The notes beneath the pieces were generated by a model. It ran no database searches, was not told where the DNA came from, and saw only the letters and a program-made list of their open reading frames with translations. The position numbers and the translations under genes are program-made. 14,726 nucleotides of DNA from Bacilli bacterium (lineage in GTDB: Bacteria; Bacillota_I; Bacilli_A; ML615J-28; CAG-698): positions 1-14,726 of the forward strand of contig JAQUYR010000027.1 of assembly GCA_028691715.1 (NCBI GenBank), written 5' to 3'. Of the stretch, positions 1 to 6,246 are shown piece after piece; position 1 is the stretch's first letter, and each line of letters starts with the position of its first letter.

Positions 1-1
1 A

Positions 2-631
2 GAAATGCTATCAATTCTTGATGAAAATATTTCTTTGAGTGAATATATCGATATTTTTTCTTGTTTAAATGTTGATGATTATTACTTAACTGATATTCAT
101 TGGCGCCAGGATAAACTAGTAAAGGTGACTAATCAAATATTTGATGGAATGAACGATTCGTATAGAATTATTTTAGAGGATTACGAAATCCATAAACTAT
201 CTCCTTTTTATGGAGCCTATTATGGACAATTTCCTCTTAAGGTTAGACCAGATGAACTAGTTTATTTGACTAATGAAACCACTGAAAAGGCGCTTGTTTA
301 CAATTACTATACTTCATCATACACTAAAGTTTATGATGAAGAGAAAATAGATAGTGCTGATGGTTATAGTGTCTATTTGGAAGGCCCAGTGCCACTGATC
401 ACCATCGAAAACCCTCTCTGTGATAATGATGATGAATTGTATATTTTTCGCGACTCATTTGGTAGTAGCCTAGCTCCACTATTAATTGAAAGATACAAAA
501 AAATTTATTTGATTGATTTAAGATATGCCAGCGAGGATTTAATTGCTGAAAATATTGATTACAAAGAGGGGCAAAGAGTTTTGTTCTTATACAGCACTAC
601 AATAATTAATAATAGTTCAACACTATTATAG
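2..631 (+). CDS. DHHW family protein (AlgX/AlgJ-like SGNH envelope protein), 5'-truncated
   Basis: The open frame runs in from the left edge (codon GAA precedes the first visible ATG at 5), so this is only the C-terminal ~209 residues. Counting from that ATG, TDIHW holds Asp30 and His32, the family's namesake DHHW block with one His replaced by Ile. FRDSFGSSLAP holds Asp150 and Ser151, followed by an IDLRY block. This order of Asp-x-His then Ser matches the catalytic residues of the AlgX/AlgJ/DltD-like SGNH fold, which in AlgX O-acetylates an exported polysaccharide. In Bacillota, DHHW proteins often sit beside an MBOAT acyltransferase; any partner here lies outside the window. The family is usually about 350-400 residues with an N-terminal membrane anchor, which would lie upstream. 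Family assignment is firm; acyl transfer to a wall polymer is inference. Confidence 0.85.
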   Translation, partial: EMLSILDENISLSEYIDIFSCLNVDDYYLTDIHWRQDKLVKVTNQIFDGMNDSYRIILEDYEIHKLSPFYGAYYGQFPLKVRPDELVYLTNETTEKALVYNYYTSSYTKVYDEEKIDSADGYSVYLEGPVPLITIENPLCDNDDELYIFRDSFGSSLAPLLIERYKKIYLIDLRYASEDLIAENIDYKEGQRVLFLYSTTIINNSSTLL

Positions 632-643
632 TTATTTAATATT

Positions 644-689
644 AAAATATCCCCCAAAGGAATTTAGGTATTTTTAGGGGATATTTTTT
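644..689 (+). terminator. Rho-independent terminator after the DHHW gene
   Basis: An 11-bp perfect stem (644-654 AAAATATCCCC with 677-687 GGGGATATTTT) closes a 22-nt loop and runs into a T tract at 683-689. It separates the DHHW gene from the next operon. Confidence 0.85.
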
Positions 690-717
690 ATTCTCCCTAA
701 GTAAATATCATTAAAAC

Positions 718-746
718 TTTATTTTTAAAAGAAAATTTGATATACT
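718..746 (+). promoter_or_regulatory. Promoter with extended -10 for the pseudo-ABC operon
   Basis: TGATATACT at 738-746 is an extended -10 (TGn plus TATACT). The -35 at 17-bp spacing is weak (TTTATT, 718-723), as is common when the -10 is extended. Transcription would begin near 753, inside the AAGGTGA ribosome binding site (752-758), giving a leader of only about 11 nt before the ATG at 764. Confidence 0.6.
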
Positions 747-763
747 ATTACAAGGTGAATACT

Positions 764-1579
764 ATGGAATATATTAACATTCAAAATTTAAGATTCAGAA
801 ATTTGGAAATTAATTTTTCTATAAATGAGCAGGAAATATTTGCTGTTTATTCCCGAAACAAGAAAATTGTTGAAGAATTCCTATTAATAATAAATGGGGC
901 AAATCCTAATGATGGAGCATGCACTTATAAGAACAAAGATATTTTTGATAATAAAGAATTCTTTGGATCAAGGATTTATTTTGATTTTAAAAACATATAT
1001 CTAAAAACAATGAAAACAGAGTTTATTGAAGAGGCACTTGAAAATCGTTTTAAGCTGAGTTTTAATAAAGAAATATTTGATACCTATGTTCGCATTATGG
1101 GAACTAGAATTGAAACAACTGTCGGTGTGAATTATACTTTTACTAAAACGGGAAATACAATGGTTAATTTCGCCTTGTTAAAAGCGATTAATTGTTCGAG
1201 TATTTTTGTTAATAATCCTACTGTAAATCTAAAAAATTCCAAAATTATTGAAATAATTACTAAGGGTCTTGTGGATAAAGAAAAATACGAATGTGTCATT
1301 TTAGGACTTGATAGTATTAAAAACTTTGATGGTAAGTTGGATAAGGTTTTGGTGTTTTCTGACTATTGGTCGTATTTTATTATTAATCCGTCAGTGGATA
1401 GTTTTTTGCTAGTGGAGGATAACATTCATTTACATGATAAAATTTTTCGGACCAGTGAAAGCAATTTGGTCATTTGCCTGAACAACTATACAAAAGAAGA
1501 ATTGAAAAAATTCAATGGCTACAAGATTAAGTATCAGAAAAAAACCTTCTACGAATTGGAAGAATATTTTGGTGCTTGA
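764..1579 (+). CDS. Degenerate ABC-transporter ATPase-like protein without catalytic motifs
   Basis: This 271-residue protein keeps the layout of an ABC nucleotide-binding domain but has lost its active residues. The N-terminus (INIQNLRF, then INFSINEQEIFAV) matches the strands before Walker A. The P-loop position, residues 30-38, reads SRNKKIVEE, so by gapless alignment the Lys and the Thr/Ser after it are Val and Glu. INGANPNDG follows as in normal ATPases. The LSGG position (about 126-131) is FTKTGN, Walker B plus catalytic Glu (147-153) is IFVNNPT with both acids changed to Asn, the D-loop is NLKNSK, and the H-loop His near 180-183 is absent. A LDKVLVFSD block matches the usual ADRV-type strand. 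About 60 further C-terminal residues are unrecognised. The ATG at 764 is chosen for its AAGGTGA site; a TTG at 737 lies before that site. It abuts an ABC-2-like permease gene, so it probably forms a complex that does not hydrolyse ATP. The fold is inferred from motif order only. Confidence 0.65.
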   Translation: MEYINIQNLRFRNLEINFSINEQEIFAVYSRNKKIVEEFLLIINGANPNDGACTYKNKDIFDNKEFFGSRIYFDFKNIYLKTMKTEFIEEALENRFKLSFNKEIFDTYVRIMGTRIETTVGVNYTFTKTGNTMVNFALLKAINCSSIFVNNPTVNLKNSKIIEIITKGLVDKEKYECVILGLDSIKNFDGKLDKVLVFSDYWSYFIINPSVDSFLLVEDNIHLHDKIFRTSESNLVICLNNYTKEELKKFNGYKIKYQKKTFYELEEYFGA

Positions 1580-1580
1580 T

Positions 1581-2207
1581 ATGAGAAAAGCAAAAATTGA
1601 ATCAATTTACAACAAGTATCACGTTCAGTTAATAATTCTAGCAGTTATCATAATGATATCTTTGTTAGTAATTCTGTCTCTCTTTAATAATAGAGAATCT
1701 AGTGACATCAATATTTTAAAAGAAAGCTTTGCCTATATTTTATTTGGAAATGCCATAATTGGGAGTGCTGTTTTTTCGTTCTCTTCAACAAAACGTTCAA
1801 TCAAGTTTCAAACATCGCTAGGGATAACCAGAAAAGAGATATATAAATCATATATGATTAAAAATATACAGGTGTTAGCTTGGACTATCGGAATTTATTT
1901 TTATTATATGATGATTGATAAAGTGATAGAGAATAATTCAAGAGAAATCTTAACTAGTTTGATAAATGAAAGAACTGGATTTTTAGTGCTTTTGTTCATT
2001 AGCTATAGCTTAGTGAGTTTTTTCTTGGGAATAGTTAGAATCAGCCCTTTTCTCTTTGGATCTTTGTTGGTTTTTGCTTCTCTTGGAAGCTGGATTTATT
2101 TCATCAACGCTAGTAATATGCTTATAGGGGACCTATTTCTATTAATTATAGTTATTTCATTTGTGATAATGGATAGAGTGATGATAACAAAAGGAAAAAT
2201 TAGGTGA
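1581..2207 (+). CDS. Small ABC-2-type permease-like membrane protein
   Basis: A 208-residue protein with about six hydrophobic helices (roughly residues 15-35, 50-70, 97-114, 134-152, 155-176 and 181-199) and short loops. After helix 2, a basic cytoplasmic segment reads SSTKRSIKFQTSLGITRKEI. This resembles the coupling region of ABC-2 permeases, where a polar helix contacts the ATPase. Its neighbour is the ATPase-like protein, whose TGA ends one base before this ATG, so translation is very likely coupled. The ATG at 1581 has only a partial site (GGTG, 1571-1574); a GTG at 1572 with GGAAG upstream is the alternative. Longer starts back to 1515 would overlap the ABC-like gene and are unlikely. 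The substrate is unknown. The protein could also act as a membrane anchor or regulator of the LTA synthase encoded next. Confidence 0.7.
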   Translation: MRKAKIESIYNKYHVQLIILAVIIMISLLVILSLFNNRESSDINILKESFAYILFGNAIIGSAVFSFSSTKRSIKFQTSLGITRKEIYKSYMIKNIQVLAWTIGIYFYYMMIDKVIENNSREILTSLINERTGFLVLLFISYSLVSFFLGIVRISPFLFGSLLVFASLGSWIYFINASNMLIGDLFLLIIVISFVIMDRVMITKGKIR

Positions 2208-2211
2208 AATC

Positions 2212-4278
2212 ATGAAAAACAAAAAGATGACTACAGAAATGAAACTAAAAATAGTCTATATTCTCGCCTTTATAATTGGTAATTTATTAAATGTAATGGC
2301 CATAGTCAATATAAATAAAGTCAATAACTGGAATATGACCTTTTCTATGTTCATGAGCAATATTTTAGGAAATTTAGGAATTATTGTAATACTCTTTTCT
2401 TTAGCAATTCTAATGGGGAAGAAGGATCGAACAATCGGAAAAGTATTATTAATTGAGACAATAATTCTTTCTGTGTTTATGATTGGAATCACTATCTATT
2501 ATGGATACTATAAAATGTTTCCATCCTTTTACAATTTAAAGGCTTTTAGAAGCGAATCAAATGAGGATACCTTTGTCTTTTTAATTGAAGCTTTAGTCGA
2601 ACTTGTTAAGAATACTAAGATGATCTATGGGACACCAATTTTAGTCATGATTTTTCTTTATGTAATAGCTTTTAGAAAAAAACAGGATAAAGAGTATTTG
2701 GATTATCGTTCTATTCCTTCCAAAAAACGACTATATTATGTTTTGATAGTCTTTCTTGTTGGAACATTGCTAACGCTTATTTCTCAGAAGTTATATCAGA
2801 TTCAAATAAAAGATACTTGGCATGAAGACAATATTACAACAACTTATGGAATTCAATCAAAGGGAGTCCTATATTATTATTTGGGTGAAGCGGATGAATA
2901 TTTTATAACTGGCAAGAGTGAAGTAAGTGAAGCAGATGTAGATGAGTTTCTTGAAGAACTGAGTGAATATGAAGAAGATGAGAGAATAAGTTTTATTGAT
3001 GGAAATAAAATTGCGAATAATAGCGACCTTAATGGGGTATTTTCTGGAAAAAATCTGCTACTTATTCAACTTGAATCAGAGAGTAATTTTTTAATCGGAT
3101 TAAAAGTCAAAAAAGGAGATGAATACATCGAAGTAACACCTAATCTCAATTCTCTTGTTGGCAAAGCAGTTTATTGCAATAATTATTACACAACTGTTGG
3201 AATAGGTAATACATCGGATGCAGAATTTACAGCCTTAACTGGAATAAATCCCATAGGAAGTTCATACACTGTATATGAATATAATGATGCTGATTATGAA
3301 ACCCTTCCGGGGTTATTTAGCGATGCTGGGTATTACACCCTTGCTTCTCACGCCAATACTGGGAATTTCTACTTACGGGCAAAAAATTATATTGATACCT
3401 ATGGTTTTGATGAATATCTCGATAAGGAGTATTTTGTTGAGAATGGCTTGTATAATGAAAATGAGCTAATCCATGGATGGATTGGTGATGCTCAGTTTTT
3501 GGAATACACAATTGATGAAATGCAAAAAAAGTCTCTTACTACAAATAGTTCCATCTTTTGTTTCCCGATAACTGTTTCTAATCATATTCCCTATGAAATA
3601 GGTGAGGCAACCAATTTTTTTAATCAGAAAGAATTGCTTTTCCCTGAGGGATTACCGGGAATAGATGAGGATTTTACCAATTATCTTGAACATGCTTCAT
3701 ATAATGATTATGCGATAGGAAAAGCCATTGAAAGTCTAAAAGAAAAAGGAATGGCCGATGATACAGTGATTATTTTATATGGAGATCATGGCTGTGGGAT
3801 GAATATCTATGAGATGTTTTATGAACATCCAGAGATGTTTATTAATGATATCAATCCAATAATTGAGTATAATGATGATGAAGAGGAAAGAAACCTTTTA
3901 GAACAACAATTTTTGTTAAACATTCCCTTTTTCATCTATGATGTATCTGAGAGTGAAACAGTTCCATCGCAGGTAATCACATTAGTTCGTGATCATAGTT
4001 GTCTAAAAAGAACAATTGCTAACCTGTTTGGTCTAGACACTACTTATTACTTAGGTGTTGATATATTAAGTAGTTCTAAGACAATTAGCTATAATCCGCG
4101 AAATTTAACAATGATTGGTGATGGTTTAGTATTATCAGGAAGTTCTGGGAATTATGTATATACCAATGATTCAGTCATTTATACAGAGGAAGAAATAGGA
4201 ATAATAATTGATAATGCTCTTGCTTATAAAGACATTAATGATAAATTATTGACCTATAATATATTTAAAAGAAAGTGA
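2212..4278 (+). CDS. LTA synthase family (phosphoglycerol transferase) sulfatase-fold membrane protein
   Basis: This 688-residue protein has the LtaS architecture: five N-terminal membrane helices (about 13-33, 43-68, 77-100, 138-154 and 173-191), a linker, then an extracellular alkaline-phosphatase/sulfatase-fold domain from about 278 to 620. Family catalytic positions are visible: Glu288 in LIQLESES (metal ligand), Thr334 in GIGNTSDAEF (nucleophile), His458 in SNHIPYE, and Asp525-His526 in YGDHG (metal ligands). LtaS-type enzymes move glycerol-phosphate from phosphatidylglycerol onto a growing lipoteichoic acid chain, or prime it, at the outer face of the membrane. The acidic linker at 235-258 and the ~70 residues after the sulfatase core make it slightly longer than LtaS (about 650). 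Start is the ATG after AGGTGA (2202-2207), four bases past the permease stop. Bacilli carry several paralogues (synthase, primase, hydrolase-like), so polymerase versus primase cannot be decided here. Confidence 0.9.
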   Translation: MKNKKMTTEMKLKIVYILAFIIGNLLNVMAIVNINKVNNWNMTFSMFMSNILGNLGIIVILFSLAILMGKKDRTIGKVLLIETIILSVFMIGITIYYGYYKMFPSFYNLKAFRSESNEDTFVFLIEALVELVKNTKMIYGTPILVMIFLYVIAFRKKQDKEYLDYRSIPSKKRLYYVLIVFLVGTLLTLISQKLYQIQIKDTWHEDNITTTYGIQSKGVLYYYLGEADEYFITGKSEVSEADVDEFLEELSEYEEDERISFIDGNKIANNSDLNGVFSGKNLLLIQLESESNFLIGLKVKKGDEYIEVTPNLNSLVGKAVYCNNYYTTVGIGNTSDAEFTALTGINPIGSSYTVYEYNDADYETLPGLFSDAGYYTLASHANTGNFYLRAKNYIDTYGFDEYLDKEYFVENGLYNENELIHGWIGDAQFLEYTIDEMQKKSLTTNSSIFCFPITVSNHIPYEIGEATNFFNQKELLFPEGLPGIDEDFTNYLEHASYNDYAIGKAIESLKEKGMADDTVIILYGDHGCGMNIYEMFYEHPEMFINDINPIIEYNDDEEERNLLEQQFLLNIPFFIYDVSESETVPSQVITLVRDHSCLKRTIANLFGLDTTYYLGVDILSSSKTISYNPRNLTMIGDGLVLSGSSGNYVYTNDSVIYTEEEIGIIIDNALAYKDINDKLLTYNIFKRK

Positions 4279-4294
4279 GTTTTCTCACTTTTTT
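4272..4294 (+). terminator. Rho-independent terminator overlapping the LTA-synthase stop codon
   Basis: Stem 4272-4279 (AAAGTGAG) pairs with 4284-4291 (CTCACTTT) around a TTTT loop, followed by Ts to 4294. The left arm contains the TGA stop at 4276-4278, so the hairpin begins inside the coding sequence. Confidence 0.85.
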
Positions 4295-4319
4295 GATTAA
4301 AACTGGTTTTGCATTTTAA

Positions 4320-4348
4320 TTGAAGATATATTCATTATGTAGTATAAT
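4320..4348 (+). promoter_or_regulatory. Sigma-A-type promoter for tilS-hpt-ftsH-rqcP
   Basis: TTGAAG (4320-4325), a 17-bp spacer and a perfect TATAAT (4343-4348). Predicted initiation near 4355 coincides with the AAAGGT ribosome binding site (4354-4359), so the leader is about 12 nt and leaves no room for a riboswitch or attenuator. Confidence 0.75.
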
Positions 4349-4366
4349 AATACAAAGGTAACATTT

Positions 4367-5710
4367 ATGGAAGAGAAACTAATTCAATTTTTTAATGACA
4401 ATAATATAGATCCACAGGATAAAAAGATGGTTCTAGCAGTATCTACAGGAATTGATTCGATGGTAATGCTTTATTCTTTTTTAGCTTTACAGAAAAAATA
4501 CAATTTTAATATAATTGTTGCTCATGTAAATCACAACAAACGAGAACAATCTTTGATAGAAAAAGAGTTTATTAAAAACTTTTGTTCTAAAGAAAAGCTT
4601 TTGTGTTATATAAAAGATCTAGATTTTTCTCTTAACACTGAAAACTTTCAGATGGCAGCACGAAAAGCTCGTTATGATTTTTTCCTAGATGTTTTGAAAA
4701 AAGAGCGTGCGGATTATTTGGTTTTAGCACATCATAGCAACGATAACATGGAGACTATTTTAATGAGGATCATTAGAGGTAGTTCATTAAGTGGTTATAG
4801 TGGTATGAGTGAAGTGTCTAGTTTTGGCGAGTATCAGATTATAAGACCGTTTTTGGGAATTTTGAAAAAGGATATTGAAAAGTATCAGAAAGAAAACGAA
4901 GTTCCATACTATGAAGATTCTTCAAATAAGGAAAGTATTTATACCAGAAACAGGATTCGAAAAGAAGTGATTCCTGGTTTACTTGAAGAGGGTGATAGTG
5001 TTCATCTCAAATTTTTGGAATTTTCAAAAACAATTAAAGATGCCAGCGATGAGCTAGAAAAAATAAGAGATCAACATATCAAGGAAATAATGGTGGTCAA
5101 AGATGAATATGTTGTCTTTATGAAGAAGGATTTCCTGAAGATATCGTTATATATGCAAACAGAAATTTTATACGAAATTTTAAAGCCATATAATCTTGGT
5201 AAAGGCAATATAAATGAACTGTTAAAATTGATAAACACAACAAAAAGTAATCTAGAGGTTGTATATAAGAAAAATTTAACTTTTGTCAAGGAATATGGGA
5301 AAATTTATTTCTTCTTTAAAGAATTAAAGGATGATAAAATAGAAGTTAAGATTGATGAAATGAAAAAATATGTTATTAATGACACTATTTCAATAAGTGT
5401 AACAAAAAAAAGGGGTGAATTAGTTACAAATCTTAGCAGTTTATGGTATAATAGTGACAAATTACCAGTAGTAATTCGTTCTAGAAAGCCTGCTGATAAA
5501 ATCAAACTTTCACAAGGTTATAAAAAAGTAAAAGATTTACTTATCGATATGAAAGTAGGAATCCTGAAGCGCCGTCAAATCCTCGTTTTAGAGGATAGTT
5601 CTCAGGAAATTTTGATGGTCTTTGGAATCAAGAAGAGCGAATGCTTGAAGAACATTAAAGAAAGTGATATCTTAATATCTTTGGAGGAAAAGAATGGAAG
5701 ATTATATTGA
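4367..5710 (+). CDS. tilS: tRNA(Ile)-lysidine synthetase TilS
   Basis: TilS uses ATP and lysine to convert C34 of the CAU-anticodon tRNA-Ile to lysidine, so that it reads AUA and is charged with Ile instead of Met; the enzyme is essential and cytoplasmic. The 447 residues contain an N-terminal PP-loop ATPase domain: STGIDS at 26-31 (usual SGGxDS, first Gly replaced by Thr), AHVNHNKRE at 52-60, and AHHSNDNMET at 121-130 followed by the RGS block. A helical middle region follows. The C-terminal TilS domain (about 345-440) includes IRSRKPADKIKL and KVKDLLID, which bind the tRNA acceptor end. Length is normal for the full-length bacillar form. The start is preceded by AAAGGT. The last 17 bases overlap hpt, as in the tilS-hprT-ftsH cluster of Bacillus. 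AUA codons are used in this window, so the modification is needed. Confidence 0.97.
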   Translation: MEEKLIQFFNDNNIDPQDKKMVLAVSTGIDSMVMLYSFLALQKKYNFNIIVAHVNHNKREQSLIEKEFIKNFCSKEKLLCYIKDLDFSLNTENFQMAARKARYDFFLDVLKKERADYLVLAHHSNDNMETILMRIIRGSSLSGYSGMSEVSSFGEYQIIRPFLGILKKDIEKYQKENEVPYYEDSSNKESIYTRNRIRKEVIPGLLEEGDSVHLKFLEFSKTIKDASDELEKIRDQHIKEIMVVKDEYVVFMKKDFLKISLYMQTEILYEILKPYNLGKGNINELLKLINTTKSNLEVVYKKNLTFVKEYGKIYFFFKELKDDKIEVKIDEMKKYVINDTISISVTKKRGELVTNLSSLWYNSDKLPVVIRSRKPADKIKLSQGYKKVKDLLIDMKVGILKRRQILVLEDSSQEILMVFGIKKSECLKNIKESDILISLEEKNGRLY

Positions 5711-6233
5711 AGAAATTTTATTTAGCCACGAAGAAATCGTAGCAAAAAGTGAAGAACTGGGTAAAAAAATCACTGAAGATTATAAAGATAAAAAGCCGAT
5801 ATTGATTGGCTTGTTAAAAGGGTGTGTCCCTTTTATGGCTGAATTGATAAAACATATCAGGTGCGATATGGAAATTGATTTTATGAAAGCATCTAGTTAT
5901 GAGGGGACTTGTTCAACAGGAACTGTTACCATAACAAAGGATATGAACACTTCAGTTGTTGATCGACATGTAATTATTGTTGAGGATATTGTTGATAGTG
6001 GTCTTACACTGCAACAAGTTACAAATTTATTGAGAGACAGAGGAGCATCAAGCATTGAAATTGTGGCTCTTTTAGATAAACCAGCGGGAAGAACAGTGAA
6101 ATGTTTTGAACCAAAATATATTGGCTTTACCATTCCCCCAAAATTTGTTGTTGGGTTCGGTCTAGATTATAATGAATTATATCGAAATTTAGATTATGTT
6201 GGAGTGTTAAAGAAATCAGTTTATGAGAAGTAG
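5694..6233 (+). CDS. hpt: Hypoxanthine phosphoribosyltransferase
   Basis: This enzyme salvages hypoxanthine (and usually guanine) with PRPP to form IMP or GMP in the cytoplasm. The 179-residue length is typical. The type I PRT signature VIIVEDIVDSGLT at 93-105 contains the PRPP-binding acidic pair Glu97-Asp98. LLKG at 40-43 is the PPi loop, SSYEGT at 67-72 matches the flexible catalytic loop, LLDKPAGR holds the purine-binding Lys, and FVVGFGLDYNELYRNL near the C-terminus is the family's hallmark end block. The ATG lies inside the end of tilS (17-bp overlap) behind a strong GGAGG (5683-5687), so translation follows tilS. It could be called hprT as in Bacillus. No truncation or missing residue is seen. 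Confidence 0.97.
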   Translation: MEDYIEEILFSHEEIVAKSEELGKKITEDYKDKKPILIGLLKGCVPFMAELIKHIRCDMEIDFMKASSYEGTCSTGTVTITKDMNTSVVDRHVIIVEDIVDSGLTLQQVTNLLRDRGASSIEIVALLDKPAGRTVKCFEPKYIGFTIPPKFVVGFGLDYNELYRNLDYVGVLKKSVYEK

Positions 6234-6241
6234 GGAGGTGG
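6233..6241 (+). promoter_or_regulatory. Strong Shine-Dalgarno site for ftsH
   Basis: GGGAGGTGG, five bases before the ftsH ATG, starts on the last base of the hpt stop codon. It is the longest anti-16S match at any start in the window, suggesting that ftsH is translated more strongly than its operon neighbours. Confidence 0.8.
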
Positions 6242-6246
6242 TTTAG

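Noticed and set aside
737..763. TTG start extending the pseudo-ABC protein by nine residues
   Set aside because: It overlaps the extended -10 and lies upstream of the AAGGTGA site that clearly serves the ATG at 764.
632..763. Riboswitch or small RNA in the gap between the DHHW gene and the pseudo-ABC gene
   Set aside because: The gap is fully accounted for by a terminator and a promoter, and the predicted leader is only about 11 nt.
764..1579. Decayed pseudogene of an ABC ATPase
   Set aside because: The frame is uninterrupted for 271 codons with good initiation signals and a coupled downstream gene; loss is confined to motif residues while the framework is kept.
1515..1580. Longer N-terminus for the permease-like protein starting at 1515
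   Set aside because: The extra residues are the other-frame reading of the pseudo-ABC C-terminus, are polar and unlike a membrane protein start, and ATG 1581 sits right at the upstream stop.
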